Source: Acidimicrobiaceae bacterium (GTDB lineage Bacteria > Actinomycetota > Acidimicrobiia > Acidimicrobiales > Ilumatobacteraceae). Taken from it: 64,000 nt of DNA. This document shows positions 53,736-61,443 of this stretch, in pieces. The position numbers and the translations under genes are program-made. A model generated the notes under the pieces. The model worked only from the letters and a program-made list of their open reading frames with translations, ran no database searches and was not told the DNA's origin. Where the stretch lies: positions 1 to 64,000 of the forward strand of contig CANFUE010000008.1 in the NCBI GenBank assembly GCA_947450115.1. The letters are read 5' to 3'. Positions within the stretch are counted from its first letter, which is position 1. The number at the start of each line of letters is the position of its first letter.

Positions 53736-54249
53736 CGATGCGGCGGAGTTCTTTACGAAAGCGATGACCCTTTGCTACGTATGAGGCAACACCCATTGCA
53801 ATGTCGGACGACCGAGCGCGATCGAGCTTGATTGTTGCCGGAGCACCCACAGCCAATGCCCCGCTGGGCACTTCAGTTCCATTGAGTACGACGGCATTGG
53901 CTGCAACAATGGCACCTGAACGCACAACCACCTGATGTAAGACGATGGCGCCAGAAGACACTTGAGCATTGCTTTCAATAGTGCAACCTTCTAAGTGCAC
54001 GATGTGGCCAATCACGCAATCGTCTCCAACGGTTGTTGGATACATCGGAGTGGTATGAATGACGGTTCCATCTTGAATGCTGGTGCGGGCTCCAATGACT
54101 ATTTTGCCATCGTCACCACGCAGCACCGCCCCCGCCCAAATAGTGGACTCCGGACCGACGGTAACGCTCCCAATAATTACAGCATCGGGATGAACGTAGG
54201 CAGTGGGGTCAATTGCAGGAACCTGGGTTCCCAGAGCGTAAATAGGCAC
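53728..54249 (-). CDS. Gamma-class carbonic anhydrase family protein
   Basis: 173 residues, left-handed beta helix with hexapeptide repeats (VHPDAVIIGSVTVGPESTIWAGAVLRGDDGKIVIG). The three metal histidines are in GTVIHTTP and GHIVHLEGC. Members bind zinc or iron at trimer interfaces; many lack proven anhydrase activity. It is cotranscribed with prmA. GTG start with TAGCAT 6 nt upstream. Confidence 0.88.
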   Translation of the reverse strand: MPIYALGTQVPAIDPTAYVHPDAVIIGSVTVGPESTIWAGAVLRGDDGKIVIGARTSIQDGTVIHTTPMYPTTVGDDCVIGHIVHLEGCTIESNAQVSSGAIVLHQVVVRSGAIVAANAVVLNGTEVPSGALAVGAPATIKLDRARSSDIAMGVASYVAKGHRFRKELRRIDE

Positions 54250-54255
54250 ATCAAC

Positions 54256-54261
54256 ATGCTA
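54256..54261 (-). promoter_or_regulatory. -10 hexamer (TAGCAT) of the gamma-CA/prmA operon
   Basis: Minus-strand TAGCAT lies 6 nt before GTG 54249; no Shine-Dalgarno. Confidence 0.55.
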
Positions 54262-54340
54262 CTGAAGTTGAAAGTCGCGCTCTTGCCAATGTCGCATGAA
54301 CAGCAAAATATGGAGAATTTGCCGTTAGCGTTGCTTGCCT

Positions 54341-55648
54341 ATGTCTCGCAGGATTGAAATTGAACTCACCAGTAGTCGCCCCGATGGATCGTGGACATGG
54401 AGAGCAGCCGGAGCAAAGAACCCTAAAGGGGTACTTGACGGATCAATTCTCTCTTCTGCTCACAAAGTAGGCGACGTTGTCAAAGCCGATGCCGATTTCG
54501 ATATCGATGGCATTTCCATCTTGTCGGTTGTTGCAGGAAAGCAACGCGTTGAAAAATTGGAGAGAATAGAAATCCTTCCTTCAGACAAACCATTCCAAGC
54601 AGTGATGGAAACGAAAGCTCCTCGTTCTGAGCGTTCGTTTTCCGGAGACAAGCGCAATGGCCGTCGTAACGATAAACCTGGCGAAGGCAAACCTGGAGAC
54701 AAAGGCGCTCGTCGTCCGCGTCGTGAAGATGGAGCAAAAGAAGAAGGCAAAGCACGCGAGCCCCGCCGCGAAGGCCAAGAAACTCGTCGTCGTCCTTCCT
54801 TCACTCCTCCACCAGATCTGCCACAGCGTCCACGTGCAAAACGTCTGAAGCCAGGGCGCGTGCATCGCAACACCATCTTGGCCAATTTGCCAGAGGCTCA
54901 AAGCGCCATTGCAGAACGCGTGTTGTCGGGTGGAATACCCGCGGTACGTACAGCAATAGCTGATCAGAATAAAGTTTTAAAACAAGAGGGCAAAGAGCTC
55001 ATTCCTGCCGACGGTCTCATCACGATGGCAGAGAATCTCTTGCCAAAATTACGAGTTGCAGAATGGTTAGATCGTGCAGATGCTGCCCTAGCAGATCTCG
55101 ATACTCTCGATTTGCGTGACCTACGTTCCGTGGTCACTTCAGGAGACGACCCTGCTATTGCTCGCGATGAAACGACACGCACTGTTGCCAAAGCTCTTCG
55201 CGAAGGACTCGTAGCACGTCAAGAAAAAGATCAAAGGGAATGGCTGAGCGATATTGATGCAGCATTGAAAGTTGGTCGTATTGTTCGCGCGCTGAAGTTG
55301 TCTTCACAGCCGCCTAAGGCAGGCGCCCCATTCCCTTCTGAACTCGGATCTCGTCTTGCTGCTGCTGCTTCGCAGAATCTTGAAGCAGATGCACCAAGTG
55401 ATCGTTGGATAGCCGTATTAGAAGCAGCCGCTTTTAGTCCGGTGAGGTCTCAACTGGTGGCCCCTGCGCCGCCTAATGCCGTCACCCCCGAATTGGCAAC
55501 CACAATCACTCGTCTCGCTCCTTCTATTCCTCAGATCGCAGCATTGTTCAGCATTGTGGTGACACCGGGAACCGCTATGCCTCGTCCATTGCGCCCTACA
55601 CGGCCTGTAGACAAGAAAAAGCCGCTGAAGACGACTACTGAGTCATAA
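54341..55648 (+). CDS. Unknown protein with charged linker
   Basis: 435 residues from ATG 54341. The N-terminal ~80 residues look like a small beta domain (IEIELTSSRPDGSWTWRAAGAK; VGDVVKADADFDIDGISILSV), followed by a Lys/Arg/Glu-rich linker (about 95-170, GDKRNGRRNDKPGEGKP) and a helical C-terminal domain (180-400). No family recognised. The basic linker and KPGRVHRNTILANLPEAQ suggest RNA contact. It may be a lineage-specific protein. Confidence 0.7.
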   Translation: MSRRIEIELTSSRPDGSWTWRAAGAKNPKGVLDGSILSSAHKVGDVVKADADFDIDGISILSVVAGKQRVEKLERIEILPSDKPFQAVMETKAPRSERSFSGDKRNGRRNDKPGEGKPGDKGARRPRREDGAKEEGKAREPRREGQETRRRPSFTPPPDLPQRPRAKRLKPGRVHRNTILANLPEAQSAIAERVLSGGIPAVRTAIADQNKVLKQEGKELIPADGLITMAENLLPKLRVAEWLDRADAALADLDTLDLRDLRSVVTSGDDPAIARDETTRTVAKALREGLVARQEKDQREWLSDIDAALKVGRIVRALKLSSQPPKAGAPFPSELGSRLAAAASQNLEADAPSDRWIAVLEAAAFSPVRSQLVAPAPPNAVTPELATTITRLAPSIPQIAALFSIVVTPGTAMPRPLRPTRPVDKKKPLKTTTES

Positions 55649-55673
55649 ATTCCTCAGAATCAACCAAGCGTTC

Positions 55674-55679
55674 TAAGAT
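55674..55679 (+). promoter_or_regulatory. -10 hexamer (TAAGAT) of the crotonase gene
   Basis: TAAGAT ends 6 nt before ATG 55686. Leaderless geometry. Confidence 0.6.
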
Positions 55680-55685
55680 GTCTCT

Positions 55686-56471
55686 ATGTCAGACATCGTC
55701 CTTTTTGAAAAGCGTGGCCGCATTGGAATCATCACGCTGAATCGTCCAGAAGCCCGCAATGCCGTCAATGGTGACGTCGCCAGCGGAGTTGAAGCAGCAC
55801 TCGACAAGATCGAAGCTGATGACGACATCTGGGTCGGAATCGTTACTGCAAATACCGCAGGTCAAGAAAAGCCGGTCTTTTGCGCCGGAGCAGACCTCAA
55901 GGCAATTAATTCGGGTAACGCTGGTGGATTAAGCACAAAGCGTGGAGGTTTTGCCGGTATCGCCTATCGCGAACGTCGTAAACCAATCATTGTTGCTGTC
56001 GACGGTTTAGCAACTGCGGGCGGTTGTGAAATTGTCTTGTCTTGCGACCTTGTTGTAGCAAGCAATAGGTCATCGTTCGGACTCGCCGAAGTAAAGCGCA
56101 ATCTCATTGCTGGAGCAGGTGGACTCTTTCGTCTTCCACGCGCAATTGGGCGCAGTGCTGCACTGGAAATCATTCTCACAGGTGAACCTCTAGCAGCACA
56201 ACGGGCCTACGAGCTTGGTCTTGTGAACCACGTTGTGGCGCCAGATCAGGTGATGCCAAAGGCAATTGAAATAGCCGAACGCATTTGTGCAGCCGCTCCA
56301 CTTGCAGTGTGGGCTAGCCGCAAAGTGGTACTCGCCTCTGCGTATGAAAATGATGAGAATCTCATCAACATGACGAATGCCGAATTCGGAGCCATCATGG
56401 CCTCTGAAGACACCAAAGAAGGTTTGACAGCCTTTATTGAGAAGCGACTTCCCAACTGGAAAGCGCGCTAA
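55686..56471 (+). CDS. Enoyl-CoA hydratase/isomerase (crotonase family)
   Basis: 261 residues. ITLNRPEARNAVN, VFCAGADLKAINSG (oxyanion hole), KPIIVAVDGLATAGGCEIVLSCDLVVAS (second oxyanion Gly and the first Glu site, here CEI) and FGLAEVKRNLIAGAGG are crotonase motifs. The second catalytic Glu of hydratases is at LAEVKRN. Acts on a CoA thioester in fatty-acid or steroid degradation. Stop shares CTAA with the GNAT gene. Confidence 0.88.
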   Translation: MSDIVLFEKRGRIGIITLNRPEARNAVNGDVASGVEAALDKIEADDDIWVGIVTANTAGQEKPVFCAGADLKAINSGNAGGLSTKRGGFAGIAYRERRKPIIVAVDGLATAGGCEIVLSCDLVVASNRSSFGLAEVKRNLIAGAGGLFRLPRAIGRSAALEIILTGEPLAAQRAYELGLVNHVVAPDQVMPKAIEIAERICAAAPLAVWASRKVVLASAYENDENLINMTNAEFGAIMASEDTKEGLTAFIEKRLPNWKAR

Positions 56472-56926
56472 GGCGTACCGGCAAATATCAGTTGAGCGGG
56501 AAGCCCCGCTTGCTCGCATAAGTTTTTTAGTTCACGCTGACCCGGCAAGACGCACACAAGGGTTTCCTCAACCGTGGTCTCGAGCTGTTGGGCACAAGTG
56601 AGAAGCAGTGCACCGATTCCCAGTGAGCGGCATTTCTCTTGAACGTAAATAGCAGTGATAACGCAGCGCTTGTCGATAATGCATCCAGATACAAAACCGA
56701 TGGTGATGTCATCGACTTCGCTCACCAAAGTAAACTGTTTATTCGTTGGTGTTTCGCGGAGTATTGAAGTTAAAAATGTGTAACTAGATATTCCCCGCTG
56801 AGTAGTGGCGTTTGCGGCAGCGGTAGTTCTTAAAGAGCCAAGGCCCTCATCGGAATCTGCTACTTCGAATATGTTGAAGTGCAGTGAACCCACGAGATGA
56901 GATGCAAGCGCTACTTCCCTACGCAT
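56468..56926 (-). CDS. GNAT-family acetyltransferase
   Basis: 152 residues. ITIGFVSGCIIDKRCVITAIYVQEKCRSLGIGALLLTCAQQLET (about 72-116) has the acetyl-CoA loop in RSLGIGALL (Q/RxxGxG/A). Substrate unknown. Its start overlaps the upstream gene by 8 bp, so it is in one operon with the 113-residue gene and perhaps the acidic protein. Confidence 0.72.
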   Translation of the reverse strand: MRREVALASHLVGSLHFNIFEVADSDEGLGSLRTTAAANATTQRGISSYTFLTSILRETPTNKQFTLVSEVDDITIGFVSGCIIDKRCVITAIYVQEKCRSLGIGALLLTCAQQLETTVEETLVCVLPGQRELKNLCEQAGLPAQLIFAGTP

Positions 56927-57260
56927 TGCTTGGACTAGCCGCTTTCAAGATGGTTCTGCGCTGGCGATGTTCATTTTCATAGTTGAAGACTTCGAGCACT
57001 TGTGATGGTGGACACCCTTTAAGAGCTGTCACAATCTCCATGGCGGTGAGTGAATCGTAATTTGGCATCGGCATCTTGTTTGAAGGCTCAGTAGCGTTGG
57101 TTTGCACAGAGTCAACTTTGGGTGATGCGCCTTTCGAACTACTGCACATCTGCTGCATCTTTTTTTGTGCCATGTCGACAGAAAGCTTTCCGATAAAACG
57201 CGCATTTTTTACGTGCTGTTCAATGCGAACTGACAGATCTTTCGCCGAAGGTGTTGGCAT
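56919..57260 (-). CDS. Unknown helical protein
   Basis: 113 residues. Basic helix KDLSVRIEQHVKNARFIGKLSVDMAQKKMQQ, a Ser/Pro linker, then a compact block NYDSLTAMEIVTALKGCPPSQVLEVFNYENEHRQRRTILKA. That last block looks like a short helical module seen at the C-terminus of several small actinobacterial proteins, some called lipid-droplet associated. Function unknown. Starts 10 bp after the acidic gene stop. Confidence 0.6.
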   Translation of the reverse strand: MPTPSAKDLSVRIEQHVKNARFIGKLSVDMAQKKMQQMCSSSKGASPKVDSVQTNATEPSNKMPMPNYDSLTAMEIVTALKGCPPSQVLEVFNYENEHRQRRTILKAASPSNA

Positions 57261-57270
57261 AATGCGCCTT

Positions 57271-57789
57271 TTACTTCACAGCAAAAATGGGACAAGCGTC
57301 GTCGCCAACGGGACAATTTGGTGCACTGCGTCGTACGAGAAGAAAGCACTGGGAACATAACTCTTCTCCGGCTTGCCTTGGCTGTAAGCGGTCGCCGTCT
57401 GTGTTGCGATCATCAACTTCATTTTCGTCGTCATCGTCTTCAACGGGTACGTCGTCGGCAGCAACAAGTCGGTCTTTCAAAATTTTGTCGAGGTCTTCTT
57501 CAACATCATCTGGAGTGGTGAGGTCGTCGTCATCTTCGTCTTCGCTTGCAGCGGCTCTGCGAGATTTAGGTGTTACGTCATCCGAGTCGTCTTCGTCATC
57601 GGTCTCTTCGGCAACAAAGTCATCATCCTCAAGAAGTGGTTCTTCCTCTAGATCTTCTGCAAGATCATCGGGGTCTAGCTCATCAACGAGAGCAATGTCA
57701 TCTATTTCATCGCCCTCTTCAACTTCAATCACTTCGTCTTCAGGGTCAATTTCTATTTGTTTAGCTGGCTTCTTTTTGCTGCTGGCCAT
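57271..57789 (-). CDS. Acidic DUF4193-like protein
   Basis: 172 residues with about 120 very acidic ones (EEGDEIDDIALVDELDPDD and similar). The C-terminus DLDKILKDRLVAAD then RLQPRQAGEELCSQCFLLV matches the end of DUF4193 proteins, actinobacterial only, with a Cys pair for metal. A further Cys pair (NCPVGDDAC) follows. The long acidic tract is longer than in mycobacterial members. A ribosome-like GAAAGG lies upstream of ATG 57789. Function unknown. Confidence 0.7.
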   Translation of the reverse strand: MASSKKKPAKQIEIDPEDEVIEVEEGDEIDDIALVDELDPDDLAEDLEEEPLLEDDDFVAEETDDEDDSDDVTPKSRRAAASEDEDDDDLTTPDDVEEDLDKILKDRLVAADDVPVEDDDDENEVDDRNTDGDRLQPRQAGEELCSQCFLLVRRSAPNCPVGDDACPIFAVK

Positions 57790-57953
57790 GAACCGAAACC
57801 TTTCGTTATTGCTTTGGGGGCGAGCGAACTGTAGACAATCTGTTCACCTTCAGCGCGTACCATAGGTGCTGAGGAGTGCTTCTGTGCAAATCGTACGAAT
57901 TTCTCAGAGAAATTCTGTGATTTCACCCTATTTTTGTCTACTTGTGAAGGCGG
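57790..57953. other. 164-bp gap between the acidic gene and the ThyX gene
   Basis: Both neighbours are on minus. It holds the 5' region of the acidic gene (GAAAGG site near 57800). TTTCTCAGAGAAA (57910-57922) is a short inverted repeat; no convincing terminator or RNA is seen. Confidence 0.4.
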
Positions 57954-59552
57954 TCACCCGTTGCGCTTCGCCTCTGCACGACGTTCAGATTCCAGGCGCT
58001 CTAACTCAGGTACTTCCGTCGTCATGTGGCTCATTGCTTCAGCAATAGCCTTATGGCCAGCTTGGTCGCGAATAAGAGCATGCATATCGAGGGCTACCTT
58101 GCGATATGCCGGATGTCCTTGTGGGCTTGAACGGAGCTCAAGCATGTGCATTGCTTCACGTGCATTGAATTGCATGACATAGCGAATGCGATACGCCATT
58201 GAAACGGCATACGGAGCCTGCGCAGGATACTCAGGTAGCAACAGATCATATAGATCTGCTGATTTCTCCATTACTTCATCGAAGGCTGATGTCTGTAGTG
58301 CCTCATCAACAATGTCGGGACGAACATAACCATGATTCGGAGTTAATGGTTGCCATTCAATGGTGAGCATGCGATGTCGTTGCATATCGCGAAAAGCTCC
58401 GTAGTCAGAGAGTACGTCAAAGCGATAGTCGGTGCGCTCAAAAGCGCGACCTGGACGGTGGCGCCTATTGGTGCGGTCACCAACGTAAGTACGAATGAGT
58501 CGTACTTTGTCGTCGTGGCTCATCTGTTGCACTTTTTTGAAAATTTGTGCTTCGCTTTGAGTTGTTTGGCTGTAACAGATGGCCGCCAAAAGTTTGTCTT
58601 CACCTTCAGGGTCAAAGTCACTTAAGACAACAGATTCTGCCGGCGCAACTTCTTCTTTGGCAAAGAGCTCATGCACAATCTGCTGTGTGTTGGTAGATGT
58701 GTCTGACAAATATTGCGACCAGCGACCACCGCGGTCTGGTTGATCTACTCGGCGCAAGAAACTAGGTACGACCTTGCGTAGTTCTGTGAGCATCAAATCG
58801 GCATAGAGACGGGCTTCAGGAAGTGGGTTCGATCGCATCCTGAGCAACAAGGCTTCATATGCCTGTCCACTGCCGTAGATGCCTACATTGGAGAGCGCCG
58901 AAGCTGGCAGCACCCCGCGCACGGCATCGAGCGCTTTTGCTCGTGTTGCTTGCCTATAGATGAAATCTGAGTCTTTTGGCCCTTGGGGAACAACCTTGCG
59001 CACATGCGTGGTGAGAGAGTCCACAAGACCGCTGTAGGAATCAAACATGCGGTCCATATCGCCGACGTACCTTGTTCCAAAACGGCCGGAGAGGACATCG
59101 GGGTCACGGTAGAACCTGTATCTGCCGCCAAGACGGTTGTCATAAGAGATGTAGCGCGTACTTTGCTCGAGGTAGCTCATCAAGCGACCCCATTCGAGAA
59201 TCTTCGTTAATAAGTTCGATGCTTGCTCACAAGCGAGGTGTACCCCACCTAATTGTGCTACCGAGTCATCGCCATATTCCACAAAAACTTTTTCATAAAG
59301 GTCTTCAGCACGTTCGACGCCAATTGTTGCATCGAGGGTTGCGTCGCCTTGTACGTCTAGTTCGTTTACGAATTCATCAAGAAAAAGCCTCCGCAGGCTT
59401 TTAGCGCTGCGGCTGTAACGAGCAAAAAGTGCGCCCTTCACCACTTCTGGGAGATTAACGAGAGCAAATACAGGAGAATCGAGATTGGTAAAATACCGTT
59501 TCAAGATGTCAGATTCAGCGGGAGTGAACTCCTCGGGTACATAGACCGTCAC
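57954..59552 (-). CDS. thyX: Duplicated ThyX-like FAD-dependent thymidylate synthase
   Basis: 532 residues, about twice a normal ThyX (220-250). The N-half has WGRLMSYLEQSTRY (121-134), a variant of the ThyX motif RHRxxSxxExSxR that keeps the final Arg of RHR and S-E-S-R but loses the first Arg and His. The C-half has QRHRMLTIEWQP (391-402), which keeps RHR but loses S-E-S-R. Both halves then carry a conserved tail: VLPASALSNVG in the N-half, QFNAREAMHMLELRSSPQG in the C-half. A TAACAT element lies 8 nt before the GTG start. ThyX makes dTMP with FAD and methylene-THF; activity of this form is not proven. Confidence 0.85.
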   Translation of the reverse strand: MTVYVPEEFTPAESDILKRYFTNLDSPVFALVNLPEVVKGALFARYSRSAKSLRRLFLDEFVNELDVQGDATLDATIGVERAEDLYEKVFVEYGDDSVAQLGGVHLACEQASNLLTKILEWGRLMSYLEQSTRYISYDNRLGGRYRFYRDPDVLSGRFGTRYVGDMDRMFDSYSGLVDSLTTHVRKVVPQGPKDSDFIYRQATRAKALDAVRGVLPASALSNVGIYGSGQAYEALLLRMRSNPLPEARLYADLMLTELRKVVPSFLRRVDQPDRGGRWSQYLSDTSTNTQQIVHELFAKEEVAPAESVVLSDFDPEGEDKLLAAICYSQTTQSEAQIFKKVQQMSHDDKVRLIRTYVGDRTNRRHRPGRAFERTDYRFDVLSDYGAFRDMQRHRMLTIEWQPLTPNHGYVRPDIVDEALQTSAFDEVMEKSADLYDLLLPEYPAQAPYAVSMAYRIRYVMQFNAREAMHMLELRSSPQGHPAYRKVALDMHALIRDQAGHKAIAEAMSHMTTEVPELERLESERRAEAKRNG

Positions 59553-59560
59553 GACGACCC

Positions 59561-59566
59561 ATGTTA
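59561..59566 (-). promoter_or_regulatory. Candidate -10 (TAACAT) of the ThyX gene
   Basis: Minus-strand TAACAT, 8 nt before GTG 59552. The spacer differs from the 6-nt set, so weaker. Confidence 0.35.
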
Positions 59567-59599
59567 GAAGTCGCGGGCGCCAGGTTGAGGGATCATCAA

Positions 59600-60817
59600 C
59601 TAAATAAGTCCGACGGGTGGTGGACCAATACGGGCAAACTCCGCTGCCGTTTGCGCTCCTACCCTGTCGTCCAATAAGGCATCGAGCGCTGTGAGGGCCA
59701 GTATCTTTGCTCCGTCAATAACCGCTCTATCGCCTTCCTCGGCGCGGGCATATTGAGCAAATCGTGGTGTGTGAATGGGTACTCCATGAGGGGCAACTTG
59801 GATCATTGGATGGATTGACGGCGCAAGGTAACTTACGTTTCCCATGTCGGTCGACCCCACAACGGCAGAGTCGCTTGTTGGGCGTTGCGGTGAACGACCA
59901 ACAAGTTCAGCATTACGTAAGTACAGATTCAACAGTGATTCTGAATCACGCATGTCGGCGTAAGCATGATTTTCCCATTCGACATCGACAGTGCAACCAG
60001 TACTGAGAGCAGCGCCGTGAAAGCAGGCCTCCACGCGTTCTTTTAATGGTTGTAGCGAGTCGAGCGAATCGGACCGTACGTACCATTGCTGAGCAGCGAA
60101 GTGAGGAACAATATTTGGCTTATCGCCTCCGTGAGTAAAAATGCCGTGAATGCGCTCAGATGGCTTTATGTGCTGCCGTAAAGCACCAATTGAACCGTAG
60201 GCCTGCACCGCAGCGTCGAGGGCGTTATTCCCTAAATGAGGCGCCGCAGCGGCGTGTGCAGCTTTGCCATGAAATCGTGCACAGCACTCCTGGATGGCGA
60301 TGGCTTTAATACTGGTGAGATCAAAATCGGCAGGATGAACCATCATGGCGGCATCAATATGATCGAAGGCTCCTTGGCGTGCCATGGCAATTTTTCCGCC
60401 GCCACCCTCTTCAGCCGGTGTACCAAATACCAGAAGTTCGCCGGGGAGAGCCTTCATAAAGGGTTGCAACGCGAGCGCCGCACCAAGACCTGCTGCTGCG
60501 ATGACGTTGTGCCCACATGCGTGACCTATCTCTGGAAGTGCGTCGTATTCACAAAAAATAGCGACCCTTCTGGATCCTGGCGCCGATGAGCCACTTGATT
60601 GAGCTGCGAAAGCTGTTTCCAAACCGTAGGCACTGCGCTGCAAAGTTGAGAATTGAGAACTCAAAGCGTCTGTTAGCAATTGGTGAGCATGTACTTCTTC
60701 AAAATTTGTTTCTGGGTGTGCATGGATGTCGTGGCTGATATCCAAAAGTTGTTCAGATAATTCATCTACCCGCAGTGTTATTTCACTCTTTAATTGCGCG
60801 ATATCAGAAATGTTCAT
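59600..60817 (-). CDS. M20-family amidohydrolase (M20D type)
   Basis: 405 residues. Metal ligands in IGHACGHNVIAAAGLG (Cys/His of HACGHN, ~97-112), PAEEGGGGKIAMARQ (Glu pair) and MMVHPADF (His). FHGKAAHAAAAPHLGNNALDA is the dimer-domain histidine region. It resembles p-aminobenzoyl-glutamate or N-acyl amino acid hydrolases of M20D. Cytosolic; substrate unclear. GAGGAGA ribosome site before ATG 60817. Confidence 0.87.
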   Translation of the reverse strand: MNISDIAQLKSEITLRVDELSEQLLDISHDIHAHPETNFEEVHAHQLLTDALSSQFSTLQRSAYGLETAFAAQSSGSSAPGSRRVAIFCEYDALPEIGHACGHNVIAAAGLGAALALQPFMKALPGELLVFGTPAEEGGGGKIAMARQGAFDHIDAAMMVHPADFDLTSIKAIAIQECCARFHGKAAHAAAAPHLGNNALDAAVQAYGSIGALRQHIKPSERIHGIFTHGGDKPNIVPHFAAQQWYVRSDSLDSLQPLKERVEACFHGAALSTGCTVDVEWENHAYADMRDSESLLNLYLRNAELVGRSPQRPTSDSAVVGSTDMGNVSYLAPSIHPMIQVAPHGVPIHTPRFAQYARAEEGDRAVIDGAKILALTALDALLDDRVGAQTAAEFARIGPPPVGLI

Positions 60818-60837
60818 CGTGGTCTCCTCGAAAGAAA

Positions 60838-61443
60838 TTACTTAGGATCGCTAGGTATGTAGATGTTAATGGCATCTGCAATGACAGAAATTCTCAATGC
60901 ATCTGTGGTTCCTCGTTTTTTTCCATCAACAAAAACGGGCAGGGATTGATGAAAACGCAGATATTCATCGGTAATTTGCCGACTACTGAGGTGGGGATGA
61001 GGTAAGTGGCTCCCCTTGCGTGCTCTCATGAGAGCGAGCAAACGTTGCCGAAGTTTCATTTCGCGGTTAATGGTTAAAACTTCGACCTTTGCATCATTTG
61101 GATGCGACTTGGCAAAAACTCGAAAGCCTTTGAAATAAGCGACATTGCAAAAAAGATAACATTCACCCCACAAAAGGTGCCCTACGCGGATGTGTGCAGC
61201 AGCTTGAAAAATATGTCCGCGTATATCAATTTGAATGATGTCTAGTGGTAGGCGGTGCCATTCCTCTCGGCTTTTAAGTACGGCGACCTCAGATCGCTTC
61301 TGAAGTACGCTCCCAACGGTGCGCGCGATGTCGCCTTTGATTGGAGAGGCTGTATTTAAAAAAACCTCGCGATCATGCCGAGTGCAAACAATGCCTTTCT
61401 CGTGCACATGCTCACCCCAATCTTCACCCTTTGAAATCACCAT
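60838..61443 (-). CDS. Protein with a diacylglycerol-kinase-like C-terminal domain
   Basis: 201 residues. The C-terminal part VEVLTINREMKLRQRLLALMRARKGSHLPHPHLSSRQ and LPVFVDGKKRGTTDALRISVIADAINIYIP matches the C-terminal domain of YegS/DAGK-like lipid kinases. The catalytic GGDGT motif and N-terminal domain are missing; the N-terminus (KGEDWGEHV) is unlike them. It sits directly behind helY (start shares one base with the helicase stop), so it is cotranscribed. Function unknown. Confidence 0.6.
   Translation of the reverse strand: MVISKGEDWGEHVHEKGIVCTRHDREVFLNTASPIKGDIARTVGSVLQKRSEVAVLKSREEWHRLPLDIIQIDIRGHIFQAAAHIRVGHLLWGECYLFCNVAYFKGFRVFAKSHPNDAKVEVLTINREMKLRQRLLALMRARKGSHLPHPHLSSRQITDEYLRFHQSLPVFVDGKKRGTTDALRISVIADAINIYIPSDPK

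Noticed and set aside
54460-54901. Antisense frames of 106-141 residues within the linker of the 435-residue gene
   Set aside because: They reflect the biased Arg/Lys codons of the linker. No start signals or motifs.
57287-57865. A 192-residue Ser-rich plus-strand frame
   Set aside because: It is the low-complexity antisense of the Asp/Glu codons of the acidic DUF4193-like gene.
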